A stretch of 64,000 bases of DNA from Leptolyngbya sp. FACHB-8 (GTDB lineage: Bacteria > Cyanobacteriota > Cyanobacteriia > Elainellales > Elainellaceae), in assembly GCF_014695575.1 (NCBI RefSeq), contig NZ_JACJOO010000050.1, forward strand, positions 62,001 through 126,000, in the 5' to 3' direction. Positions 51,861 through 58,670 of this stretch are shown here, in pieces. A program made the position numbers and the translations under genes. The notes beneath the pieces were generated by a model. The model worked only from the letters and a program-made list of their open reading frames with translations, made no database searches and was not told where the DNA came from. Numbering within the stretch: position 1 is the first letter of the stretch; every line of letters begins with the position of its first letter.

Positions 51861-51941
51861 TTGAACAACCTGCGATTCTTTCTTGGAAGTGGTGGCTAAG
51901 CCACCACTTCCAAGAAAGAATGACAGGTTGTTTTATTTGTG
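51861..51941. repeat. Family D palindromic element, copy 4 (inverse)
   Basis: Perfect 22-bp arms 51875-51896 and 51900-51921, apex TAA. Shell TTGAACAACCTG (51861-51872) and CAGGTTGTTTTATTTGTG (51924-51941), i.e. the reverse of the 50448 copy. Confidence 0.75.
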
Positions 51942-51994
51942 ATTCTTGAGCAAGCTTCAGCAGTGGCACAGTGAAATGTACTGCGCCACTCTTT

Positions 51995-52468
51995 TTATAC
52001 TTGGCCTGCCTGTGAAGGCTTGACCCATCGCGTCAGAAGTTGGCGATCATTATCCTCAAATCCAATGTTTCGGTAGAGGCGTTGAGCGGATGAATTATGC
52101 CGTTCGACCTCCAGGTAAAGCCGTTTGATGCCCTGCTGCTGACAAAAGCCTTCAATAAAGTCAAAGGTTTTTCGCCCAATGCCCTGTCCCCGGTAGGGTT
52201 CCTGCAAGTAAATTTCATCGACACACGCTTCCTGGCCCAGTGCTTCCAGGCTATAGCCCAGGGCTAGCATCACATAACCGATGGGGTTAGGACAGCAGAT
52301 CAGCCAGATGCGACCCCAGTGAGGGTGAGCGAGGAGATCTTCCAGGGCTTGAGGAAGGCGATCGCCGGGATCAGGATGTTGGTCGTAGGCATAGTAAGCC
52401 TGGATCATTGGCAGCAACCGAGGAATGTCTGATGGGGTAGCCGATCTGAAAGACAAGTTAGATTCCAT
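51995..52468 (-). CDS. GNAT-family N-acetyltransferase
   Basis: The 157-residue protein has the GNAT core: 'FRSATPSDIPRLLPMIQAYYAYD', 'IGYVMLALGYSLEALGQEACVDEIYLQEPYRGQGIGRKTFDFIEGFCQQQGIKRLYLEV' (the RGQGIG acetyl-CoA loop) and 'HNSSAQRLYRNIGFEDNDRQLLTRWV'. It transfers acetyl to an amine; the substrate is unknown. The start is ATG 52468, preceded by GGAAGGA five bases away, not the open frame at 52510. It is monocistronic. Confidence 0.88.
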   Translation of the reverse strand: MESNLSFRSATPSDIPRLLPMIQAYYAYDQHPDPGDRLPQALEDLLAHPHWGRIWLICCPNPIGYVMLALGYSLEALGQEACVDEIYLQEPYRGQGIGRKTFDFIEGFCQQQGIKRLYLEVERHNSSAQRLYRNIGFEDNDRQLLTRWVKPSQAGQV

Positions 52469-52548
52469 CGGTTCCTTCCATGATCGGGATGGGACGGTTC
52501 TAAGCAACAAAGCCAGGACGTAGTATTACATGCTACACCCTGGCTTAC

Positions 52549-52597
52549 TAAGGAGATTTCTGAGAAACAATATCCCCATTATTTGGAAATCTCCTAA
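52549..52597. repeat. Family B empty shell (no core hairpin)
   Basis: TAAGGAGATTTC (52549-52560) and GAAATCTCCTA (52585-52595) match the family B shell at 10397 and 11367. The 22-bp-arm core is absent; only short linkers like those next to the core remain (CAATATCCCC, ATTATTTG). Confidence 0.65.
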
Positions 52598-52623
52598 GTT
52601 TCTGGCTATGGAAATAGGGACGG

Positions 52624-53253
52624 CTATGATAGTTGCTCTTGACGACAACGGTAAGCCTTCAAGTCGAGCCCTGAGATGTGAATGACATGGCTTTCAACAG
52701 CGTCCTGTTCTGGGTCTAGACATTGAGCTGCAGCTTCGGTCAACCAAATTTCGTTGGCAGCGGCTACGTCTTCCCCAAGTTTGGAGGCCAGATTCATTTC
52801 AACACCGTAGACATTGTTGTAATGAGTTGGCTCGGCCATCATCAACAACTCCCCATATCCAATACCGATGCTGGCCTGCATATTTAAGGGAGCAAGCCGC
52901 TTTATAGACTCCCGAGATACGGTCAGGGCAGTTGCAACATTCGGGAAAACGGCGTAGATATTGTCCACCTCAATTTTGAAGATTTGGCCGCCTTGCTGTT
53001 CAAACAGGGGTACCAGGGTTCGCCGCATTTGTTCCACCCTGGCGAGGGCTTCAATAATATTGCTCTGCTGACAGCCTCGAGAAAAACCGGCGGAATCTAA
53101 TACCAGCACCGCGTAAGTTTCGACGAATAATTCGCGGATGTGGTTGTCGATGGCAGCCCGTTTATCGGGGTGGTCAAGGCGATCGCTCAACAACCGCTCC
53201 AACTCGGGCTGAGAATTACCACGATAGACAAAGAAGGAATTAGAACACGACAT
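52624..53253 (-). CDS. Class III nucleotide cyclase-like protein
   Basis: The 209-residue protein contains a cyclase-like fold: 'YAVLVLDSAGFSRGCQQSNIIEALARVEQMRRTLVPLFEQQGGQIFKIEVDNIYAVFPNVATALTVSRE' and 'NMQASIGIGYGELLMMAEPTHYNNVYGVEMNLASKLGEDVAAANEIWLTEAAAQ'. The metal-type Asp residues remain ('LDSAGF', 'EVDNIYAVF'), but the catalytic KxxGD and NxxxR positions read 'KIEVD' and 'NLASK'. Turnover is therefore doubtful; Lys may replace the essential Arg. It may be a regulatory or diverged cyclase. It starts at ATG 53253 and is monocistronic. Confidence 0.75.
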   Translation of the reverse strand: MSCSNSFFVYRGNSQPELERLLSDRLDHPDKRAAIDNHIRELFVETYAVLVLDSAGFSRGCQQSNIIEALARVEQMRRTLVPLFEQQGGQIFKIEVDNIYAVFPNVATALTVSRESIKRLAPLNMQASIGIGYGELLMMAEPTHYNNVYGVEMNLASKLGEDVAAANEIWLTEAAAQCLDPEQDAVESHVIHISGLDLKAYRCRQEQLS

Positions 53254-53405
53254 AGCAAGATTTCAGGAATTTTTGAAGGAGAAATGTTTGGAACCAGGTG
53301 ACGGATTTAAGCGACCTCGGCAATTTTTTTGAAGTGAGCCGAGACGCTTTCCAGGGAACGCGACACCAGTATGCCCTGAAACCCTCGCCAATACATCAGA
53401 AGAGC

Positions 53406-53431
53406 ATACCCGACTTTTTTTATCGGGTATG
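53406..53431. terminator. Hairpin upstream of thrC
   Basis: CATACCCGA...TCGGGTATG 9-bp stem with a T-rich loop in the 290-bp spacer between the cyclase-like gene and thrC. Role uncertain. Confidence 0.35.
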
Positions 53432-53546
53432 TTTGACGGGGTTTGTAGCCCGTGTTACTATCAGCTCAACTTGTTCGAGAAACGGGTGAAATGCCCACTC
53501 CATAAACCCTTTAAAGTTTTCAGCGTACCAAGGAACTTTTTACAAC

Positions 53547-54863
53547 ATGACTCAGGCTATCGACCCCACCACTCTGAACCGTACCCCTGCTACAGCGGCC
53601 ACCTTTACAGCTCTGCAGTGTAAAGAGTGTGGTGCCGAATATGAACCGAAGGCAATCCATGTTTGTGAAAGTTGCTTTGGCCCCCTAGAAGTTGCCTACG
53701 ACTACAGCGCCCTGGCTCGCACCGTTACCCGCCAAACCATTGAAGCTGGCCCCAACTCGATCTGGCGCTACCGTTCCTTTCTCCCCGTTGCGACCGACAA
53801 CCCCATTGATGTGGGCACCGGGATGACTCCTCTGCTCAAAGCCAATCGTCTGGCTCGCCGCCTGGGAATCAAAAACCTCTACATCAAAAACGATGCAGTC
53901 AACATGCCCACCCTGAGCTTCAAGGATCGGGTGGTGTCTGTGGCTCTGACTCGCGCCCGTGAATTGGGCTTCACCACCGTTTCCTGTGCCAGTACCGGAA
54001 ACCTGGCGAACTCGACTGCAGCGATCGCCGCTCATGCTGGTTTGGAGTGCTGCGTCTTCATTCCTTCCGATTTGGAAGCCGGGAAAGTGCTCGGCACTCT
54101 GATTTATGCTCCCACAGTGATGGCTGTTCATGGCAACTACGACCAGGTCAACCGCCTCTGCTCGGAAGTCGCTAACACCCACGGCTGGGGCTTTGTCAAC
54201 ATCAACCTGCGCCCCTACTACTCTGAGGGTTCTAAGACCCTGGGTTATGAAGTCGCTGAGCAGTTGGGATGGCAACTGCCTGACCACGTTGTCGCTCCGC
54301 TGGCTTCTGGTTCCTTGTTCACCAAGATCTACAAAGGCTTCAATGAGTTTGCCAAGATTGGCCTGGTAGAAGAAAAGGCAGTACGTTTCAGTGGTGCCCA
54401 GGCCGAAGGTTGCTCCCCCATTGCTCAAGCCTTCCGCGAAGAGCGCGACTTCATCTCACCTGTGAAACCAAATACCATTGCAAAATCCATTGCGATCGGC
54501 AACCCTGCTGATGGTGTTTATGCTCTAGAAATCGCTCGCAAAACAAACGGCAACATTGAATCTGTTACCGATGCGGAGATTGTAGAAGGGATTAAGCTGC
54601 TAGCAGAAACGGAAGGCGTGTTCACCGAGACGGCTGGAGGTACCACTATCGCCACTCTGAAGAAGCTGGTAGAAGCCGGAAAGATTGACCCCGATGAAGT
54701 CACGGTAGCCTACATCACCGGCAATGGCCTCAAGACCCAGGAGGCAGTACAAGGTTATGTGGGTGAGCCCCTCACCATTGAGCCTAAGCTAGAAAGCTTC
54801 GAGCGGGCTCTGGAGCGGGCTAAGACCCTGGATCGTCTGGAATGGCAGCAAACCATCGTTTAA
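53547..54863 (+). CDS. thrC: Threonine synthase
   Basis: ThrC converts O-phosphohomoserine to threonine. The 438-residue PLP fold-type II enzyme has an N-terminal zinc-ribbon ('LQCKECGAEYEPKAIHVCESCFGPLEVAYDY'), then 'GTGMTPLLKANRLARRLGIKNLYIKND'. The PLP Lys126 is in 'TLSFKDRVVSVALTRARELGF', the phosphate-binding loop is 'CASTGNLANSTAAIAAHAG', and 'TAGGTTIATLKKLVEAGKI' is near the end. Codon use is strongly biased, fitting high expression. A MoaD/ThiS-like gene follows 307 bp downstream, an association seen in several bacteria. Confidence 0.95.
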   Translation: MTQAIDPTTLNRTPATAATFTALQCKECGAEYEPKAIHVCESCFGPLEVAYDYSALARTVTRQTIEAGPNSIWRYRSFLPVATDNPIDVGTGMTPLLKANRLARRLGIKNLYIKNDAVNMPTLSFKDRVVSVALTRARELGFTTVSCASTGNLANSTAAIAAHAGLECCVFIPSDLEAGKVLGTLIYAPTVMAVHGNYDQVNRLCSEVANTHGWGFVNINLRPYYSEGSKTLGYEVAEQLGWQLPDHVVAPLASGSLFTKIYKGFNEFAKIGLVEEKAVRFSGAQAEGCSPIAQAFREERDFISPVKPNTIAKSIAIGNPADGVYALEIARKTNGNIESVTDAEIVEGIKLLAETEGVFTETAGGTTIATLKKLVEAGKIDPDEVTVAYITGNGLKTQEAVQGYVGEPLTIEPKLESFERALERAKTLDRLEWQQTIV

Positions 54864-54877
54864 TACGGTCGAAGGAT

Positions 54878-54910
54878 TGGGTTTTCGTGGACTATCTCCG
54901 CGAAAACCCA
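54878..54910 (+). terminator. thrC terminator-like hairpin
   Basis: 10-bp arms 54878-54887 and 54901-54910, 15 bp after the thrC stop. Confidence 0.5.
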
Positions 54911-55170
54911 GTTCTGGCCCACGACGAGGTTACAGAGTAACTGAAAGGCCTTACCTGAATAATCTTTATCCGGATAATGTTTATAAAGATTTGACGGAAA
55001 AGCCATGAGATCTTGTTAAGGACACGTTCTTCTTCAAGATGATCCGCTAGGCTTTACCTAGAGCCCGTTTCATCAAGAACTGTTTTTTACTAAAGGGAAC
55101 CGACCTTTTAGCCCTAATTTCTGCTCTACTTAGAGCGTATTCCCCCTATTTTCACCACTTCAAGCTGATC
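54911..55170 (+). promoter_or_regulatory. Leader of the MoaD/ThiS-like gene
   Basis: 260 bp without a gene; AT-rich in the middle (55000 region). It probably contains the promoter. No riboswitch recognised. Confidence 0.35.
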
Positions 55171-55446
55171 ATGGCTATCAAAGTTTTGATTCCCACCCCC
55201 CTACAGAAGTTTACGAAAGATCAGGCAACCGTCGAGTGCAGCGGTGCAACGATCGATGACCTGATGAACGAACTGGAAACTCAATTCCCAGGCATTAAGG
55301 CACGTCTATGCGATGATGCTGGGAACCTGCGGCGCTTTATCAACTTTTACGTCAACAGTGAAGACATTCGCTTTTTGGAAGGGCAGAGCACAGCTCTGAA
55401 GGATGGCGATGAGGTTAGCATTGTTCCGGCTGTAGCTGGCGGTTGA
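55171..55446 (+). CDS. MoaD/ThiS-family ubiquitin-like sulfur carrier
   Basis: The 91-residue beta-grasp protein starts '[46 protein letters not shown]' and ends '[14 protein letters not shown]'. The terminal Gly-Gly is the site that is adenylated and thiocarboxylated. MoaD partners make molybdopterin, ThiS partners thiazole, and CysO-like ones donate sulfide for cysteine. The '[12 protein letters not shown]' ending is most MoaD/CysO-like. Proximity to thrC instead of moa or thi genes favours a sulfur-carrier role in amino-acid metabolism, which is inference. Confidence 0.88.
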   Translation: MAIKVLIPTPLQKFTKDQATVECSGATIDDLMNELETQFPGIKARLCDDAGNLRRFINFYVNSEDIRFLEGQSTALKDGDEVSIVPAVAGG

Positions 55447-55457
55447 ACCTCTGTAGA

Positions 55458-55512
55458 GATCTAAAAAGAATCGTGCGTGGTGCCGGGCACCACGCACGAT
55501 TCTTTTTAGATC
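55458..55512. terminator. 27-bp-arm hairpin after the MoaD/ThiS-like gene
   Basis: Perfect arms 55458-55484 and 55486-55512 with virtually no loop. The right arm includes TTCTTTTTAGATC. It lies 11 bp after the stop. Confidence 0.7.
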
Positions 55513-55521
55513 AAGATTTAG

Positions 55522-55598
55522 TCAAACATGTGAATGGGATGGAGTGAAAGAGGCACTTCGTGCCTCTTTCACTCCATCCCATTCACATATCTAGAACA
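55522..55598. repeat. Family E palindromic element, copy 2 (inverse shell)
   Basis: Perfect 29-bp arms 55528-55556 and 55560-55588, TTC apex. Shell GTCAAAC on the left and TCTAGAACAC on the right, the reverse of 28594-28676. Confidence 0.75.
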
Positions 55599-55625
55599 CA
55601 GCTCATCACACACGACTTTAGGACA

Positions 55626-56264
55626 TCAGGTGCCGATGCGGCTGAAAAGCTCAGGGCTCATGTAGGAGCGATCGCCCAGCCGTTGTAGCAAGGGGCCATG
55701 GACGTCGAACTTCACAACCGTGAGGGATGCGGCGGGTACGTCGATGCGATCGCGATACCGCCCGATATCAATTCCCAGTAGGCTACACAACATAATCCGA
55801 ATGGTGGCTTTGTGGGATACCACAAGCACATTACCGGAAGTATATTTCTGTTCAATTTCGGCCAGAACTAGATTGGCGCGGCTGGCAATTTGTACCGAGG
55901 TTTCACCGCCTGTAGGAGGATTCCATGCGGGTTCTGTGAGCCACCGTACATAGTCGTCGTTGTAGTGTTCTTTCACATACTCAGGGGTTTGCCCCTCCCA
56001 CTCGCCGTAATGGATTTCCTTCAGGCCGTCGCGGAGGTGCATATCCTGGGCGATCGCATCACAAAGAGGCTTCGCGGTCGCAATAGTGCGCCTCATAGGA
56101 CTGGCATAAACTGCATTCCAGGGCAAAGCCGCGTAAGCTTCTGCAAATTCCTGGGCCATGGTATGGCCTTCAGGCGTCAATTCGGGGTCAATGCTGCCGC
56201 AATATCCTCCGGTTTGACTGTAAGGAGTTTCGCCGTGGCGCAATAAGTAGAGGATTAGGCTCAT
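55626..56264 (-). CDS. Histidine phosphatase (phosphoglycerate-mutase-like) family protein
   Basis: The 212-residue protein has the RHG motif 'LILYLLRHGETPYSQTGGYCGSIDPELTPEG' (phospho-His), 'VYASPMRRTIATAKPLCDAIA', 'EIHYGEWEGQTPEYV', the second His in 'VLVVSHKATIRIMLCSLLGIDI', and 'VPAASLTVVKFD'. These are all catalytic elements of the branch that includes cyanobacterial metal-independent phosphoserine phosphatases and other sugar or amino-acid phosphatases. The start is ATG 56264, not the upstream frame to 56300. The substrate is uncertain, so no symbol is given. Confidence 0.88.
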   Translation of the reverse strand: MSLILYLLRHGETPYSQTGGYCGSIDPELTPEGHTMAQEFAEAYAALPWNAVYASPMRRTIATAKPLCDAIAQDMHLRDGLKEIHYGEWEGQTPEYVKEHYNDDYVRWLTEPAWNPPTGGETSVQIASRANLVLAEIEQKYTSGNVLVVSHKATIRIMLCSLLGIDIGRYRDRIDVPAASLTVVKFDVHGPLLQRLGDRSYMSPELFSRIGT

Positions 56265-56626
56265 GACACAGTCCGTAGGGGCAAATGATTGAGAGATCAC
56301 GTCTTCGCACCTATCGTACCGAAAAGAAATTTATCAGCCATGTCTCAAAGGTCTCACGCATGAAAATTAGTATTGTGAGGGAATGAAATGGAACGACGTG
56401 CGATCGCTTAGCGTTCCATTTCATTCGCCTCAACAACACGCCAAAATTAGGTACTGTCGAATTATCGGAAGGACGCTAAACACTCCTGCCACAATAACCA
56501 GGCCCATATTAAAAAACGCGACCAAAAATTCCTTTGTATAAAAGTTGGCTCATCTGTACCGATAGAGAGATGCCCACCGAGTTATTTTTTTGTGAAGCTC
56601 GTGTAGATGTTTAATACCTGGGTACC
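56265..56626. other. Divergent spacer with a palindrome
   Basis: 360 bp between divergent genes. 15-bp arms at 56381-56395 and 56412-56426 enclose a loop containing GCGATCGC. No gene. Confidence 0.5.
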
Positions 56627-57001
56627 ATGACTCACGTTCTATTGGTAGATGATGAAGCTCCCCTGAGGGAAAGCCTCACCTACACACTGCGAAAAGAAGG
56701 ATATGAAGTTTCGACCGCAGTGGATGGACACAGTGCGATTAAACAGTTTCATAAGCTTGGGCCAGACATTGTACTGTTGGATTTGATGTTGCCCGAAGTA
56801 GATGGAATGGAAATTTGTTGGCGAATTCGGGCTTTTTCCAATGTTCCTATTGTGATGTTGACAGCGAAGGATCAGGATATTGATAAGATCCGGGGTTTGG
56901 AAGCAGGAGCTGATGACTACATCACAAAACCCTTTAACACCCGAGAGTTATTAGCTCGCATGAAGGCAGCCCTGCGCCGCCATGGTGGAGAGCGCACGTA
57001 A
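56627..57001 (+). CDS. Receiver-only response regulator (OmpR-like receiver, no output domain)
   Basis: The 124-residue protein is a complete receiver: 'VLLVDDEAPLRESL', phospho-Asp in 'IVLLDLMLPEVDGMEI', switch 'IVMLTAKDQDIDKIRGLEAGADDYITKPFNTRELLARMKAALRR'. The sequence is of the OmpR/PhoB kind, which normally continues for another ~100 residues as a winged helix. Here it ends 'HGGERT' and TAA. The sensor kinase starts at or within its last codons. It probably works as a CheY/Spo0F-like relay, or is a truncated OmpR regulator. Confidence 0.88.
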   Translation: MTHVLLVDDEAPLRESLTYTLRKEGYEVSTAVDGHSAIKQFHKLGPDIVLLDLMLPEVDGMEICWRIRAFSNVPIVMLTAKDQDIDKIRGLEAGADDYITKPFNTRELLARMKAALRRHGGERT

Positions 57002-57002
57002 C

Positions 57003-58418
57003 ATGGGCTGGTCGCCTCGACGCATTAACTGGAATTCAATTCATACTCGGCTCTTAGCTAGCTACCTACTTCTAGCGACCCTGGGCACGTCGCTTATGTC
57101 TGGCTACATTTTGTGGTCATTTTATGCCTACTTTATGGATACCAGGCAGACAGACCTGAATAATTTGGCAGCCGCCTTAAGTGAAAGCGTTGCAGATGCG
57201 TTGGAGAGTGGCAATATTGAGCAGGTGCGCGTCATTACTCAACGCTATGGGGCTCCTGAAAGCGTTACGGTCCGAGTGTTCAGCCCAGAAGGTACGTTGC
57301 TATCGACCTCTACCCCAGAGATCGATCGGCAAGTCACTGACTGGCTGGCCATACCGGGTATTGCTCAAGCGCTAAAGGGACAGCCTAGTCAGGGAGTTGC
57401 CAAAGGGGTCCTGACACGGGAGGATCGCCTTTACTCGAATAAGCCTATCGTGCGGAATAACGAGCTGATAGGAATGCTGCGAATTTCGATTACCCTCGGG
57501 CAATTCCAGCGGCAGTTTGCTCGGATCATCTGGACAATCTTAGGTAGCCTTGCTCTGACCATCTTCCTCTGCGCGTTGATCAGCGATCGCTTTGCCCGCA
57601 GTCTCTCCAAGCCCATTGAGACGATGCGGAGTTTTGCCATGCGGGTAGGGATGGGGCATTTTGGCGATCGCCTCTCCATTCGTACCAGCCAGGAACTTGA
57701 CCAACTGGCTGCAGAACTCAACCGCATGAGTGAACGACTGGCCTCTCTGGATGAAGAACGGCGCGCATTTCTTGCGAATGTATCCCACGAGCTACGTACT
57801 CCCGTTAGTAACGTACAGGTGACCGTAGAAGCTCTGGAGAATGGGGCTGTTGAAGAAATTGAGTTGCGCGATCGCTTCTTCCAAACCATCAAGGATGAGA
57901 CTAAACGATTATCCAGTTTGATCTACGACTTATTGGATTTGGGCCGCCTGGAAGCTGGGGTTGTGCAGCTCGACCAGCAAATGATGTCTCTGGAGGGCCT
58001 GGTGAACCGTGCTGTGCGGGCGATGGAGTTGCGGATGGATGCCAAGCAACTATCCGTCCAAGTGGATGTAACAGATGTGCAATTTATGGGTGACCCTGAG
58101 CGGCTCCTTCAAGCACTTCTGAATGTGCTGGATAACGCGATTAAACATTCGCAGACAGGGACAGAAATTTTTATTGCAGGACGACGCGGTAAAAATTCGG
58201 CTGTGCTCATTGTTCGAGATCAAGGACCGGGAATTCCCCGGAAGCACTTGCCGCATATTTTTGAGCAGTTTTATACGACCAATGCTTCTCGAAATGGCAA
58301 CAGTACAGGACTGGGATTGGCGATCGCAAAACGTATTGTAGAGGCCCAAGGTGGCCGCATTACAGCCAGTAGCAAGGCCGGTGAAGGAGCAACGTTTACG
58401 ATTACCCTGCCGCTTTAA
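57003..58418 (+). CDS. Membrane sensor histidine kinase (HAMP-HisKA-HATPase)
   Basis: The ~471-residue kinase has TM1 ('LLASYLLLATLGTSLMSGYILW'), an extracytoplasmic region of ~140 residues with a Cache-like look, TM2 ('IIWTILGSLALTIFLCALIS') and a HAMP domain ('SKPIETMRSFAMRVGMGHFGDRL'). The H-box is 'FLANVSHELRTPVSNVQVTVE', the N-box 'LLNVLDNAIKH', G1 'VRDQGPGIP' and G2 'STGLGLAIAK'. All catalytic residues are intact. ATG 56982 would overlap the receiver gene by 20 bp; ATG 57003 directly follows its stop. Cotranscription makes the receiver-only protein its likely partner. Stimulus unknown. Confidence 0.92.
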   Translation: MGWSPRRINWNSIHTRLLASYLLLATLGTSLMSGYILWSFYAYFMDTRQTDLNNLAAALSESVADALESGNIEQVRVITQRYGAPESVTVRVFSPEGTLLSTSTPEIDRQVTDWLAIPGIAQALKGQPSQGVAKGVLTREDRLYSNKPIVRNNELIGMLRISITLGQFQRQFARIIWTILGSLALTIFLCALISDRFARSLSKPIETMRSFAMRVGMGHFGDRLSIRTSQELDQLAAELNRMSERLASLDEERRAFLANVSHELRTPVSNVQVTVEALENGAVEEIELRDRFFQTIKDETKRLSSLIYDLLDLGRLEAGVVQLDQQMMSLEGLVNRAVRAMELRMDAKQLSVQVDVTDVQFMGDPERLLQALLNVLDNAIKHSQTGTEIFIAGRRGKNSAVLIVRDQGPGIPRKHLPHIFEQFYTTNASRNGNSTGLGLAIAKRIVEAQGGRITASSKAGEGATFTITLPL

Positions 58419-58429
58419 CGGTGTTGTAT

Positions 58430-58507
58430 AGCGCTACGCGCTTAGAACCTGAAAAGCTCCGCTCCGCAGGGCTTTTCAAAAAAATACTGTCCTAACCCCA
58501 TGTAAGG
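58430..58507. repeat. Palindromic DNA downstream of sensor kinase
   Basis: TATAGCGCTACGCGCTTAG near 58428 resembles the left shell of family G at 23002. TGAAAAGC...GCTTTTCA (~58450-58478) forms a hairpin. Confidence 0.4.
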
Positions 58508-58605
58508 CTATATAGCGCTATGCACGTTGATTAAGTACGGTGGTGTGGGGCACTTCGTGCCCCACACCACCGTTGCTGTACTTAACGCACTTGCACATTG
58601 CTATA
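58508..58605. repeat. Family F palindromic element, full copy
   Basis: Perfect 15-bp core hairpin 58539-58553 with 58557-58571, TTC apex. Shell CTATATAGCGCTATGCAC...TTAAGTAC on the left and GTACTTAACGCACTTGCAC...GCTATAG on the right. Truncated copy at 10355-10400. Confidence 0.7.
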
Positions 58606-58670
58606 GATGCTCCAAAAGAGGGGTGTGCAGCGCCTCCCTCATACAATGAAGCGTAGACCCTCAATAGTTT

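Noticed and set aside
2254-58571. Treating all large hairpins as rho-independent terminators
   Set aside because: Several lie upstream of both flanking genes or within promoter-side spacers, most lack T-tracts, and many share shells with copies elsewhere; only those directly after stops are called terminators.
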